Assembly (NCBI RefSeq): GCF_013032445.1 | Contig: NZ_WQCA01000021.1 | Span: 1-48,552 of the forward strand | From: Ruegeria arenilitoris | GTDB taxonomy: Bacteria > Pseudomonadota > Alphaproteobacteria > Rhodobacterales > Rhodobacteraceae | Length of the DNA: 48,552 nucleotides | Direction of reading: 5' to 3' | In this document: positions 32,948 through 41,651 of the stretch, one piece after another | Layout: each line of letters begins with the position of its first letter | Position numbering within the stretch: the stretch's first letter is position 1 | Translations under genes and position numbers: made by a program | Notes under the pieces: generated by a model | The model's input: only the letters and a program-made list of their open reading frames with translations | The model's database searches: none | Told to the model about the DNA's origin: nothing

Positions 32948-33797
32948 AAGCGCGGGCTGAAGGCTTTGTATGACGACCGCCCGCCAGTAACGCGTTCACT
33001 TCAACGTTTCCGATTGTCCAATCAGGCAGTAGTTGCACGAGAGTACCTGCCTCCAGCTCGTTCCTGCAACTCCAATACGACGTGCTGACAATGCCCAAAC
33101 CGGCGACCGCCGCCGTGGTTGTGCTTTCATTGACGGAGATCATCAGTTGGCTTTCGACACGAATGGACTGGACCTTTCCGTCTTTCTCAAAGCTCCAACC
33201 CGCTTTTCCAATGCTTGACGGGCCGAGGATAACCTGATGATCCACCAAATCAGAGGGCTGCTTCGGGGTGCCCGTTTTTTTCAGATAAGAAGGGGCGGCA
33301 ACAACGACCCTGGGTGTCGTGCCCAGTTTGCGCGCGACCATCGTTGAGTCTTCCAACGGCCCAAATCGGATGGCAACGTCGATAGCCTCGTCAATCAAAT
33401 CCTGCATTGAATCCGTCAGAACAAGATCCACTTTGAGTTTTGGGTGTTGTTCCAGAAACGGTGGCAGGGCAGGTATGATCTCTCGTTGTGCAAAGCTCGC
33501 CGCTGCTCCAACCCGCAAACGACCACGCAGCTCGCCAGTGCCCCTAACAAAGTGATTTGCCTCCTCGATGTCAGAAAGGATCGGCTCGATACGCGTCAAG
33601 TATTCTTCCCCGGCTTCTGTCAGCCGAACGGCATGCGTCGAACGCACAAACAGCTGAACACCCAGTTCTTTCTCAAGGTTGGAAATGATCCGGGACACGG
33701 AAGGCTGAGACTTGCCGGTTTCTTTTCCCGCAGCGGTAAAGCTGCCGGTACGTGCGACCCGCGAGAACAAGCGTAACGTGGAGAAGTTTTCGGACAT
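32877..33797 (-). CDS. LysR family transcriptional regulator
   Basis: A 306-residue regulator with N-terminal winged HTH (FSTLRLFSRVARTGSFTAAG, SQPSVSRIISNLEKELG) and a co-inducer domain of the CrgA-like type (EAIDVAIRFGPLEDS). Divergent over 150 bases from the AhpD-like gene, its probable target. Its last codons overlap the cyclase relic by 71 bases, so the C terminus (FPKSFASRFPRTHGS) may have been altered by the same deletion. Confidence 0.92.
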   Translation of the reverse strand: MSENFSTLRLFSRVARTGSFTAAGKETGKSQPSVSRIISNLEKELGVQLFVRSTHAVRLTEAGEEYLTRIEPILSDIEEANHFVRGTGELRGRLRVGAAASFAQREIIPALPPFLEQHPKLKVDLVLTDSMQDLIDEAIDVAIRFGPLEDSTMVARKLGTTPRVVVAAPSYLKKTGTPKQPSDLVDHQVILGPSSIGKAGWSFEKDGKVQSIRVESQLMISVNESTTTAAVAGLGIVSTSYWSCRNELEAGTLVQLLPDWTIGNVEVNALLAGGRHTKPSARAFTKHLQEVFPKSFASRFPRTHGS

Positions 33798-33801
33798 TCA
33801 C

Positions 33802-33813
33802 ATTATGAATAAT
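33802..33813. promoter_or_regulatory. Inverted repeat, LysR operator candidate
   Basis: ATTAT-GA-ATAAT lies 4 bases upstream of the LysR ATG in the gap to the AhpD-like gene. Short arms; only its position supports it. Confidence 0.3.
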
Positions 33814-33947
33814 AGTTAGGCTTTTTACCAACCTACCTTCCAGTTTCCTTATGAGCAACATTTGAACGCAACGGCAGGCGACCAACAGTTCGGGCCGGTC
33901 AAAACCTGAAAACTCCAATGCAAACGCATTCTAAAAAGGAACATCAA

Positions 33948-34517
33948 ATGGCAACCTACGCACAGCACACGGTAGACACTGCTCCTGAAGGGTCCAAGCC
34001 AATCCTCTCAGAGATCAAAGGCAAAATGGGCTTTGTGCCGAACCTGATGGCAACAATGGCGGAATCCCCTGTTCTGGTCGAAAGCTACATGACTATGATG
34101 GGCATTTTCGAGAAAACGGATCTGACACCCACCGAACGCGAAATCATACTGATGACGAACAACCGTCTGAACGGCTGCACCTACTGCATGGCAGCGCACA
34201 CAGCCGTTTCAAAGATGGCAGGAGTGGATGATAGTGTAATCACCGCATTGCGCGCGGGTACGCCAATCGCGGACACCAAACTCGAAGCGCTTCGCATTTT
34301 TGCTGAAACCATCAACGAAACGCGGGGATGGGTCAGTGTTGAACAGGTCGATGCTTTGATCGAGGCCGGATATTCAAAGCAAACCGTTCTTGAGGTCATC
34401 GCCGGAACGGCACTCAAGGTTTTGTCGAACTACACAACCCACATCGTGAACCCGCCGCTCGACAAGGCATTTGAGCCTATGGCTTGGAACCCTGAAACCC
34501 CTGCGTCGGCAGAATAG
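33948..34517 (+). CDS. Carboxymuconolactone decarboxylase / AhpD-like peroxidase-family protein
   Basis: A 189-residue all-helical protein of the AhpD/CMD family. The redox motif CTYC is at 77-80, with His84 four residues on and Glu64 upstream, the charge-relay arrangement of alkylhydroperoxidase AhpD. It should reduce peroxides with a thiol partner; the peroxiredoxin-like protein downstream is a natural companion. AAAGGAACATCAA precedes the ATG at 33948; the frame opens ten codons earlier. A good terminator (34588-34622) follows. Confidence 0.9.
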   Translation: MATYAQHTVDTAPEGSKPILSEIKGKMGFVPNLMATMAESPVLVESYMTMMGIFEKTDLTPTEREIILMTNNRLNGCTYCMAAHTAVSKMAGVDDSVITALRAGTPIADTKLEALRIFAETINETRGWVSVEQVDALIEAGYSKQTVLEVIAGTALKVLSNYTTHIVNPPLDKAFEPMAWNPETPASAE

Positions 34518-34587
34518 TCGGAGTCCTTTTCGCCACGGGGGGCTAAATTCGCATTGGATCGCCAGAAATACGGACGTCCGGCAAACG

Positions 34588-34622
34588 AGCGTCGCGCATA
34601 AAGCGCGGCGCTGTTTTGTTTT
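34588..34622 (+). terminator. Rho-independent terminator after AhpD-like gene
   Basis: Stem AGCGTCGCGC / GCGCGGCGCT (10 pairs, one G-U) with loop ATAAA, followed by GTTTTGTTTT. This is the best intrinsic terminator in the window. Confidence 0.85.
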
Positions 34623-34794
34623 GCAGGCTGAGTTTGTTCCAATTGGGATCCGCAAGTGGATCATTCGTTTTTTGAATAACCCTTACTCGAATTGGTCAGC
34701 TACCACCGTTTTCTCAACAGGCCAAATATCAGAACAGGCGGCACGAAAGATCCCTGAGCCGACCAGAGAACGCAATTTGAGAAGTGGAAAAGAC

Positions 34795-35457
34795 ATGACC
34801 CTCCAAGACCAACTCGACGACTTCAAGGCCCAATTCAAGACCATGGCCCCCGAAGGCGCTTTCGAAGCCTTTGCCCGTTCGACACAAGAGCTGATTGACA
34901 GCGGTCAGGCAGAGCGTGCGTTGAAAGCAGGTGACGTTGTGCCTGACTTCGTACTGACGGATTCGGATCGCAATCCGGTTGCGCTGAAAGACTTGTTAGC
35001 CAATGGCCCGGTGGTTATGACGTTTTATCGCGGTGTTTGGTGTCCCTACTGCAACATCGAGCTGAAAGCGCTTGAAGCTGTTGCCGAGGACGTTCGCTCA
35101 CGTGGTGCGACGCTTGTTGCAATCTCGATGCAGGGCGCGGCGGACAGCCGGAATTCCCAGAAAGACAATGAACTGAGCTTTCCGATCCTGACGGACAAGA
35201 ACGGCGAGCTGGCTGAAAAGCTTGGTATCCGCTGGACGCTGCAAGATTACGTCATTCCGGTTCACGACGGGTTTGGCGTCCACTTGCCGCGCATTCATGG
35301 CGACGGCCAGTGGAACCTGCCGATGCCCGCGCGCTACGTCGTCGATACCGACGGCACAATCGCCTACGCCGAAGTGAACCCCGACTATACGCGCCGTCCT
35401 GAACCAGCGGATCTGTTCCCTGTTCTCGATAGTTTGTCGGCAACAGCCAATGCGTAA
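34795..35457 (+). CDS. Peroxiredoxin-like (AhpC/TSA) protein
   Basis: A 220-residue cytosolic protein with a thioredoxin fold. The active site is WCPYC (82-86) after VVMTFYRG, as in the peroxiredoxin-like proteins annotated AhpC/TSA with a CxxC. An extra N-terminal helical part of about 45 residues precedes the fold, as usual in this group. The start at 34795 is chosen since the upstream frame runs through the terminator; GAAGTGGAAAAG precedes it. It probably detoxifies peroxides with the AhpD-like and membrane redoxin neighbours. Confidence 0.88.
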   Translation: MTLQDQLDDFKAQFKTMAPEGAFEAFARSTQELIDSGQAERALKAGDVVPDFVLTDSDRNPVALKDLLANGPVVMTFYRGVWCPYCNIELKALEAVAEDVRSRGATLVAISMQGAADSRNSQKDNELSFPILTDKNGELAEKLGIRWTLQDYVIPVHDGFGVHLPRIHGDGQWNLPMPARYVVDTDGTIAYAEVNPDYTRRPEPADLFPVLDSLSATANA

Positions 35458-35574
35458 CCCGGTTGCGCGCTTCGCGAGACGGGGCGCGGACCATCCAACC
35501 TCTCAACCCCCTGCACTTACGTGACCGATGAGCCACCTCGGGCATCTCGGCAAGATCTCGAAAGGATTTTCGAA

Positions 35575-36453
35575 ATGAAAGGCAAACTTATTCTTCCCTA
35601 TATCATGCTGAACATGCTTTCAGGCATCGGTTCGGTCGTCATGTTCTACCTGTCGGACTTCGACCCGATTTGGATCGGGACATTCTTTGCCACATTCACC
35701 ATGCCATTCTTTCTGATGGTGCTGGCCGGTGCTTTGGGCATTTCCCGCACCTCCAAGAACCTGCCTATAATCCAACTCATCAACCTGGTTGCGGTGGCGT
35801 GGGTGGTCTACCAAATCAGTGTGCGCGGTGGTTTCACAGCTGCCAGCGAATACGTTGCAATAGGCCTAGCCTTGTTTGGCGCGATCACTATGCAATGGTA
35901 TATTCACATCTTCTCGAACTATGGCCGCAAGCCAAGCGCAGCCATCGTAAAGGGCAAAGTGCTGCCTGAATTGCCCCTGCAACGTCTAGACGGGACCAGC
36001 ACGACTTCCGCGTCCTTCGCAGGCGAAATGACACTGCTGGTATTTTTCCGCGCCAACTGGTGTCCGTTCTGCATGAACCAACTCAAAGAAGTGAAAGCAA
36101 AAGCGGATCAACTGGCGAAGGCGGGCGTAAAGGTGAAATTCATCTCCAACCAAGGCATCAAGAATTCGGAGAAACTGGCCAATGATCTGAAACTGCCCGC
36201 GCATTTCGAGATTTTTCAGGACAACGATCTGGCCGCAGCCAAAGCCCTCGGTATCGAGGATATGGGTGGCGCTCCGTCCGGCATGCCGGGCTACCCCATC
36301 GATACCGTCAAAGCGACTGTGATTGCACTTGATGAAGACGGCAGAGTAATTTTCGGCGATGAGACAGACAACTACCGAATTCGTCCTCATCCCGATACGT
36401 TCCTACACGTCTTCGGACCGCGAGGCAGTGTCCGGGCATTCTCAGCAGCATAA
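35575..36453 (+). CDS. Membrane-anchored redoxin
   Basis: A 292-residue protein with about four N-terminal transmembrane helices (residues 5-115) joined to a C-terminal thioredoxin/redoxin domain with WCPFC at 162-166. The domain after the helices (LPELPLQRLDG, LLVFFRANWCPFC) is typical of AhpC/TSA-type redoxins; orientation to the membrane is not clear. The ATG at 35575 has AAAGGA 8 bases ahead; a GTG 18 codons upstream is less likely. A 10-base stem hairpin follows the stop. Likely transfers electrons or reduces peroxides at the membrane. Confidence 0.85.
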   Translation: MKGKLILPYIMLNMLSGIGSVVMFYLSDFDPIWIGTFFATFTMPFFLMVLAGALGISRTSKNLPIIQLINLVAVAWVVYQISVRGGFTAASEYVAIGLALFGAITMQWYIHIFSNYGRKPSAAIVKGKVLPELPLQRLDGTSTTSASFAGEMTLLVFFRANWCPFCMNQLKEVKAKADQLAKAGVKVKFISNQGIKNSEKLANDLKLPAHFEIFQDNDLAAAKALGIEDMGGAPSGMPGYPIDTVKATVIALDEDGRVIFGDETDNYRIRPHPDTFLHVFGPRGSVRAFSAA

Positions 36454-36474
36454 GAACTGCGAAGACCCAACACT

Positions 36475-36506
36475 AAGTGCCGCGCATCACTACGCGGCAC
36501 TTTGCC
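36475..36506 (+). terminator. Terminator-like hairpin after membrane redoxin gene
   Basis: Perfect 10-base stem AAGTGCCGCG / CGCGGCACTT with 8-base loop, then TTGCCTTCT. The U-tract is weak but the stem is strong and the place, 21 bases after the stop, is right. Confidence 0.75.
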
Positions 36507-36556
36507 TTCTCAGCTCTTGGCAACCGTTCGCCTTCTTCGCTTCTAAGACCGTTCAC

Positions 36557-36575
36557 AGCCCTAATCGGACATTCC
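36557..36575 (+). repeat. Degenerate intergenic repeat element
   Basis: AGCCCTAATCGGACATTCC, close to copies at 39168, 41806 and 48499. It is in the 223-base gap between the membrane redoxin gene and the 36677 gene. Confidence 0.55.
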
Positions 36576-36676
36576 AAACTGAACTTTGCAAATCCCGACA
36601 AGCGGACATAGCACTAGTTCGCTGCGTTTGCTCGAATGTCGGCAATTTCGCCAGTGGTTGGACTAGAATCGAGCTT

Positions 36677-37120
36677 TCAGCGAGGCCTTCGAATTTTGCC
36701 GGTCATTCGCAAGCCATCACGAATGTTCAGTCCCATCATCGTGAGATTGGTTGCCCCAGCGATCAATTCAATCACCTGTACCGTGTAAAATGTGCTGTCG
36801 AATTCGCCAGCGGCAGCCTTGCCAGCCAGAAACCAAGCCGCTGGTACGAGGATCAGTAAACCGTTTAGCGCAATGATCGGCATACGGGTCTTCTTTGCTC
36901 TCGTAAGCGCATCCTTGCGTTTCCGGCCCATTGCCATGCCCGATCCGCCAGCAATCGCCATTGCCGGTATGAGGATGAACATGCCTTTCAGGATCAATGC
37001 CTTGACGGTTGCGACTGCTTCATGGCTCGCAAAGAGTTCGCTGGTGATCGTTGATGTCCAGAAGACCAGGATCATCACAAAGCCGATGCCGCCCGCGATG
37101 GCGTGAATCTTTGTTTTCAT
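36677..37120 (-). CDS. Four-helix membrane protein, function unknown
   Basis: A 147-residue hydrophobic protein with about four membrane helices. The start at 37118-37120 is chosen because GAGGGAACCGCA precedes it. A basic cytosolic loop (GRKRKDALTRAKKTR) lies in the middle, and the C terminus is basic (GKIRRPR). It resembles small uncharacterised membrane proteins of Proteobacteria; I do not recognise a named family. It follows the ABM gene by 37 bases on the same strand. Confidence 0.75.
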   Translation of the reverse strand: MKTKIHAIAGGIGFVMILVFWTSTITSELFASHEAVATVKALILKGMFILIPAMAIAGGSGMAMGRKRKDALTRAKKTRMPIIALNGLLILVPAAWFLAGKAAAGEFDSTFYTVQVIELIAGATNLTMMGLNIRDGLRMTGKIRRPR

Positions 37121-37157
37121 TGCGGTTCCCTCAAATTGGCTTCTGAAACGGGTTTCG

Positions 37158-37526
37158 TCAGGCCGTGCAGCAATTCGGCACCGCAACCTTCTCAAACAGA
37201 TGGGGGGCGGTCACAGCGCTTGAGGGATAGTGGCTGAGCTGCTGCTGAAACTCGGGGTTTGAAAACGCAGCGCGGAAATCCGCAACAGACTCCCAGACCG
37301 CGTAGTTCATATACATGCTGCCGTCACCAACGGCTTTGTGCAGTTGGGTGCTGATGTAACCCGGCTGCATTTTCATCCATTGGGCATCGCTCTTCCAGGC
37401 TTCAACGAGGGCGTCTTGGTCAAGAGGATCGACTGTGAAGAGATTGACGAGAACGACGGGTCCAGCGTCGATGCCCAATTGCCGTTCAATGGGAAACTCA
37501 GGGTCGAGCGGTTTGAAACTTACCAT
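37158..37526 (-). CDS. ABM-domain protein
   Basis: A 122-residue protein of the antibiotic biosynthesis monooxygenase family with a longer N terminus than the other two in this window. Family segments are VLVNLFTVDPLDQDALVEAW, PGYISTQLHKAVGD and MNYAVWES. It heads a two-gene unit divergent from the MarR gene at 37630, with a perfect palindrome in the gap, and is probably repressed by that MarR. Role: small-molecule oxidation or quinone detoxification by analogy. Confidence 0.85.
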   Translation of the reverse strand: MVSFKPLDPEFPIERQLGIDAGPVVLVNLFTVDPLDQDALVEAWKSDAQWMKMQPGYISTQLHKAVGDGSMYMNYAVWESVADFRAAFSNPEFQQQLSHYPSSAVTAPHLFEKVAVPNCCTA

Positions 37527-37594
37527 TTAGGTGCTCCTTGAAAGTAGCTTTATTTTGGTGTCATGTTGTCATATTTAGGAAGCATCAACCAAAA

Positions 37595-37610
37595 TGACAA
37601 TACGTTGTCA
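37595..37610. promoter_or_regulatory. Perfect palindrome, MarR operator candidate
   Basis: TGACAATACGTTGTCA: 6-base arms, 4-base centre, in the 103-base gap between the divergent ABM and MarR genes. Further TGTCA half-sites lie at about 37557-37571. A typical MarR site in size and place. Confidence 0.6.
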
Positions 37611-37629
37611 ATTGAAATGAGGAATCGAC

Positions 37630-38118
37630 ATGCCGGATGCGCGAAGGACTGAAGAAGGAGAAGCCGTGACAGCCTTGATACTGGATGTGTTTCGGCTGAA
37701 CGGTAGATTGCAGCTTGCCGGTGATCACCTCGTATCTGAACTCGGTCTAACAAGTGCTCGATGGCAGATTCTTGGTGCCATCGCCTATTCTGATCGACCG
37801 GAATCCGTTGCCTGGCATGCAAGGACGATGGGTGTCCACCGACAGGGCGTACAACGGATCGTCAATGAATTGAGCAAGGAAGGCATAGTGGAGTTTCAGC
37901 CGAACCCACACCACAAGCGGGCGCACTTAATCGTACTGACCCAAAAGGGGCAGGAGTTATACGAAGCTGCGATTGCGAGGCAAATCCCATGGGTGAATGA
38001 ACTCTCGGAAGGTCTGTCGCCAGATGATATTGCATCAGCGCAAAATGTTGTTGACCATCTCAAAACACGCCTTGAAGAAACCTCAACGCGACAAGATCAG
38101 AGTTCGACCCAAAGCTGA
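37630..38118 (+). CDS. MarR family transcriptional regulator
   Basis: A 162-residue winged-helix regulator. The HTH spans roughly 40-105 (TSARWQILGAIAYSDRPESVAWHARTMG, then HRQGVQRIVNELSKEG) with wing NPHHKRAHL. Flanking helices make the dimer. Divergent from the ABM and membrane-protein unit. The C-terminal tail (STRQDQSSTQS) is disordered. Confidence 0.9.
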   Translation: MPDARRTEEGEAVTALILDVFRLNGRLQLAGDHLVSELGLTSARWQILGAIAYSDRPESVAWHARTMGVHRQGVQRIVNELSKEGIVEFQPNPHHKRAHLIVLTQKGQELYEAAIARQIPWVNELSEGLSPDDIASAQNVVDHLKTRLEETSTRQDQSSTQS

Positions 38119-38218
38119 CACTCGTACAGAGTGCAGCATCGAACGTACTGAGTTCTGAAGCAGAAATTCGAAGTTCACAATAAGGAGCCAACATCTGCCT
38201 TGCAGACAAAGTTACCAA

Positions 38219-38246
38219 AAAGCAGACCGAACTGAATGTCTGCTTT
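38219..38246. other. Hairpin downstream of MarR gene
   Basis: AAAGCAGAC and GTCTGCTTT form a perfect 9-base stem with a 10-base loop, 100 bases after the MarR stop. It may be a terminator (the TTT tail is short) or a piece of the degenerate intergenic repeat, since its right arm reads AAAGCAGACATTC on the minus strand. Confidence 0.45.
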
Positions 38247-38307
38247 CCTTCGGCTTACGGTCGCTTTAGAGCTAACCACCGTGTCGCAGAGGTTGGGAGG
38301 ACAGACC

Positions 38308-39039
38308 ATGCAGAAGGTGCTTGTAACTGGTTCGTCGGGCCGGATTGGGCGGGCATTTTTTGCCGCATATCACGAGCGGTATCAGTTTGTGTTGTCCGAT
38401 TTGAATGAACCCACGTACTCTGTTTCGGGTCAGCATCATTTCGTGCGATCTGATCTCTCAGAGGCAAATGCCGCAGCGGATTTGTGCCAAGGCGTGGATA
38501 CCGTTGTGCATCTCGCAGGCGTACCCGACCCGAACGCACTATTTGACGATGTGCTGCCTGCCAACATTTTGGCGACAACCCACTTGATCGAAGCTGCTTG
38601 TCAGGCAAACGTCCGCCGCTTCGTCTTCGCGAGCAGTGCACAAACCATCGAAGGATACCCCGTTGACCGGCAAATCGTTCCGGGAATGGCAGTTGCCCCG
38701 GCCAATCTGTACGGCGTCTCCAAGTGCTATGGGGAAGCCTTGTGTTCGCTTTATGCGACGCGGCACGGCATGTCCTGCGTCTCATTGAGAATAGGGGCGT
38801 TTGAACCTGCCGACGGCCCGCCACTTGAAACCCTACGTGATCTCAGCGCATGGCTCAGTCATCGAGACGCGACGCATCTGATTGACCGGGCGATTCAAGC
38901 TGAAATCAAAGGGAGCTTTATCGCGCACGGCATCTCTAACAATCGATTTAAGCGGCTTGATCTAACCGAAACTTGCAAAGTGCTTGGGTACGCACCGCAG
39001 GACGACGCCTTTTCGACCTTTCCAATACCATCCGCCTAA
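38308..39039 (+). CDS. NAD-dependent epimerase/dehydratase family protein, uronate-dehydrogenase-like
   Basis: A 243-residue extended SDR. The cofactor motif is GSSGRIGRAF at 8-17, followed by Asp at the end of the second strand (LSDLNEP), HLAGVPDP and the catalytic YGVSK. The segment order and the AGVPDP motif resemble uronate dehydrogenases, which oxidise galacturonate and glucuronate to lactones. The start at 38308 has GGGAGGACAGACC ahead of it. It is slightly shorter than typical uronate dehydrogenase (about 265 residues). It stands alone. Confidence 0.82.
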   Translation: MQKVLVTGSSGRIGRAFFAAYHERYQFVLSDLNEPTYSVSGQHHFVRSDLSEANAAADLCQGVDTVVHLAGVPDPNALFDDVLPANILATTHLIEAACQANVRRFVFASSAQTIEGYPVDRQIVPGMAVAPANLYGVSKCYGEALCSLYATRHGMSCVSLRIGAFEPADGPPLETLRDLSAWLSHRDATHLIDRAIQAEIKGSFIAHGISNNRFKRLDLTETCKVLGYAPQDDAFSTFPIPSA

Positions 39040-39167
39040 AGCCGGCATCCGTTCATATCGCAGCATCGAGTAGTTTGGGCTCGCTCCAGACCTTAGCTGC
39101 AAGGCCGATCAAAGCGGAAAGCGGGACTTTGCGGCCATCCGCATTTTTACTCCAAAGGACCGTAGTC

Positions 39168-39186
39168 AGCCCAAACCGGACCTTCG
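39168..39186 (+). repeat. Degenerate intergenic repeat element
   Basis: AGCCCAAACCGGACCTTCG, in the gap between the uronate-dehydrogenase-like and PACE genes; nearly the same as 48499-48518. Confidence 0.6.
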
Positions 39187-39218
39187 CAACCAAACTTTGC
39201 AATTTTGGAGATGTGCAG

Positions 39219-39644
39219 TCACAAGGCATTTTGATCGGCGAGTTTCACGCGCAACCAATCAAACACGATATTGAAGAAGAATGTATAGATGAAAATAAAA
39301 GCAATCAGCGCCGCCTCCAGTTTCATCGCATCCCACAGTGTCAAGCTCAGGGCCCAGGCTAGAACAGGCAGTGTCAGCGCAACAAAAGTGCCCTCAAACA
39401 GCAGTGCATGAACCATTCGCACAAACACTGATTTATGCGCGTTTTTTCGGATGGTCACCAAAAACCAATCAAACGTCATGTTAAAGACCAAGTTCCACAG
39501 CATCGCAGCCAAGGAAAAGAAGACCCCAAGGATCAGCGATTTCTGCACGTCGACATGCGAGATCAGCGGAAGCAGCAGGGCATTGCTCAACAGCGCAAAA
39601 ACTTCAAACAGCACCGCGTGCACCATCCGACCAGCAAAACTCAT
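39219..39644 (-). CDS. PACE family multidrug exporter (tandem BTP domains)
   Basis: A 141-residue four-helix inner-membrane protein of the proteobacterial antimicrobial compound efflux family (AceI type). The two-fold repeat is clear: RMVHAVLFE at 6-14 and RMVHALLFE at 76-84, NMTFDW at 55-60 and NIVFDW at 125-130. The glutamate essential in AceI corresponds to Glu14. The ATG at 39642-39644 has GAGG upstream. It is divergent from a LysR gene, the standard arrangement for PACE exporters. Confidence 0.93.
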   Translation of the reverse strand: MSFAGRMVHAVLFEVFALLSNALLLPLISHVDVQKSLILGVFFSLAAMLWNLVFNMTFDWFLVTIRKNAHKSVFVRMVHALLFEGTFVALTLPVLAWALSLTLWDAMKLEAALIAFIFIYTFFFNIVFDWLRVKLADQNAL

Positions 39645-39695
39645 AAGTTTTTTTCCTCTGTTATGTCTTCGCAAGAGTTTTAACCTATTGTTATG

Positions 39696-39711
39696 ATCCA
39701 TAAAGGTGGAT
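39696..39711. promoter_or_regulatory. Inverted repeat between PACE and LysR genes
   Basis: ATCCATAAAGGTGGAT: 5-base arms with 6-base centre, midway in the 104-base gap. Candidate LysR site controlling the exporter. Confidence 0.4.
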
Positions 39712-39748
39712 ACCATATGCCAAACAGATGGATGGAAGAGAACTTCCG

Positions 39749-40651
39749 ATGCGCGCATCATTCGAGCAGTTAGAGGCATTTGTTACTACCCACAGCGAAG
39801 GGTCATTTTCCGCCGCAGCCCGCAAATGCAAAAAGGCCCAATCGGTAATGAGCACCCTCGTCGCTAATCTTGAGGTCGATCTGGACATCGAGCTTTTTGA
39901 CCGTAGCCGAAGATACCCGACCCTCACCAAAGCAGGAGAAGTGTTAATCTCGCAGGCCGAAATCCTGTTGGAACGGCGCAACCGGTTTCTGGCCATCGCC
40001 GACGCGCTGTCGATGACCTTAGAGAACCGCGTTACGCTAGCAATGGCACCACATATCAAGATCGCCAACCTCGGAGAGATCATCCGCGCCTTCAGCGCCG
40101 AGTTTCCGTCTGTTGATGTGGAAATCCAGTCATTTACGGCCGGGGAGATTCAGCGACTGATTGTCGAAGGCACGGTGGATTTAGGCATTATCCTGGAACC
40201 CGAGGGCATCCCCCAAACACTCGACTTTCGATCTTTAGGCACACTCAGGTTGGTCTGCATCAGCCATCCCGAAAGCTCGTTGGCACAAATGCCGTCGGTG
40301 TCTTGGGAGGAGTTGCGCCTGCATCGTCAAATATTGCTGAAAGAAGCCGACAACCCCAACAGCGCTATCCTTAAGGCCTCGCCATCAATTTGGCAGGTCA
40401 GTACTGCATCGGAGGCCATTGATCTTGTGCAGGCCGACCTGGGGTGGTCGGCACTGCCTTTGCACGCGGTGGATGTCTTTATTCAGACCGGTGCGCTTAA
40501 AATCCTGCCGCTGCAATTCGAGACCAAACCCTACGCCGAACGCTCGGTGGATATGGTTTGGTCCTTCGAAAATCCCCTGGGTCAGGCAACAGTCAGGCTG
40601 TTGGAGCAACTATCTGAAAAAGCTGTGATCCAGAACTCAACTGTGACTTAG
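39749..40651 (+). CDS. LysR family transcriptional regulator (PACE-linked)
   Basis: A 300-residue regulator with winged HTH at the N terminus (SFEQLEAFVTTHSEGSFSAA, then KAQSVMSTLVANLE) and a periplasmic-binding-like effector domain. MRASFEQ at 39749 is taken as start (GGAAGAGA upstream); an ATG seven codons earlier is possible. Its stop overlaps the convergent NmrA-like gene by 4 bases. It likely senses a cationic biocide or polyamine and turns on the divergent exporter. Confidence 0.9.
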   Translation: MRASFEQLEAFVTTHSEGSFSAAARKCKKAQSVMSTLVANLEVDLDIELFDRSRRYPTLTKAGEVLISQAEILLERRNRFLAIADALSMTLENRVTLAMAPHIKIANLGEIIRAFSAEFPSVDVEIQSFTAGEIQRLIVEGTVDLGIILEPEGIPQTLDFRSLGTLRLVCISHPESSLAQMPSVSWEELRLHRQILLKEADNPNSAILKASPSIWQVSTASEAIDLVQADLGWSALPLHAVDVFIQTGALKILPLQFETKPYAERSVDMVWSFENPLGQATVRLLEQLSEKAVIQNSTVT

Positions 40652-41529
40652 ATCTCGCCGCGAAGTTCCTCGGCAAAAGAGGAAATCGTGTGCTTCGGTG
40701 ACCCAAGAACCGCACGGGTTTCACTGTCCACCAGTTCTTCCTTGAGCTGCTGCACGAATGTTAACAAATGTTCGATAAAAGCCGCTTGCTCTTCCGGCAA
40801 TCCCATCTGGCCAACCGCCTCCATAGGCAACCGGATGACTTCTGCCTCGGGGGCGTAGGTTTTCAGAAACTCTGTCGCCCCCTCTGTGTACGTCTTGGCT
40901 TGTAAACCCTGAACAGCAAACTCTTTGTTTTGGGCCGCGTCGTTATCAATTGCATTGAAGACAAGATCGGCCAGATCGCTGGAATTGGTGAACCAGATTG
41001 GATGAACGTGGTTTCCGATGACAGCTAGTTGATTGTCCATCAGGAATTTTGGCAGTGAATCGAGAAAGAACGAGCAGTAAAAGAATGTATGAGGAATGCC
41101 CGATGCCTTGATGGCATCGATCCCGCCTTGGCGGATCGCATTTGTGCCATAAGCCATGCCTTCGGTCGAAAACTCTGGATAAGCGGTGTCGACCCCTGCA
41201 ATTTGCATGATGTGCTGAACACCAGTCTCTTTCGCTGCCGCCACGACATTGATCACCCCTTCGCGTTCGGTGTGAAACGGCAAGGTGGTGTCTAGCGACT
41301 CGGTATTCAGCGTGATGTATAGCGTCTCAGTACCCTGCAAAGCGGATCTCACGCTGGCCAGATCCGATACGTCGCCCCGAACAAGCCGAACCTCTGGGGG
41401 CAGAGTTGATTTTGCCGCCTCTGGATTTCGCACGATGGCAGTCACTTCCGCGCCTTTTTCAACAAGCTTTGCGGTTACGCGATGTCCCAGATGGCCCGTG
41501 GCGCCGATGATAGTGATCTTTTTTGTCAT
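40648..41529 (-). CDS. NmrA-like NAD(P)-binding protein
   Basis: A 293-residue atypical SDR. The N-terminal motif GATGHLGHRV is at 9-18; a YGTNAIRQGGIDAIKASGIPHTFF region in the middle and FTNSSDLADLVFNA further on match the NmrA / quinone oxidoreductase 2-like group, which lacks the YxxxK pair. It could be a redox sensor or a quinone reductase. It stands alone on the minus strand with a 349-base upstream gap. Confidence 0.85.
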   Translation of the reverse strand: MTKKITIIGATGHLGHRVTAKLVEKGAEVTAIVRNPEAAKSTLPPEVRLVRGDVSDLASVRSALQGTETLYITLNTESLDTTLPFHTEREGVINVVAAAKETGVQHIMQIAGVDTAYPEFSTEGMAYGTNAIRQGGIDAIKASGIPHTFFYCSFFLDSLPKFLMDNQLAVIGNHVHPIWFTNSSDLADLVFNAIDNDAAQNKEFAVQGLQAKTYTEGATEFLKTYAPEAEVIRLPMEAVGQMGLPEEQAAFIEHLLTFVQQLKEELVDSETRAVLGSPKHTISSFAEELRGEI

Positions 41530-41651
41530 GGTGGTATCTCCTGTTTCAGCGACGCTTCTACAGGTTAGGGCGCAATGTGTTTAGTTACGACCCATCTTAT
41601 ATACAGATACTACGGGAGCAGATGAAGGAACGGGTCTCACGAATTCAAAGA

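Noticed and set aside
34471..34795. N-terminal extension of the peroxiredoxin-like gene
   Set aside because: It would be translated through the strong terminator at 34588-34622 and overlap the AhpD-like gene.
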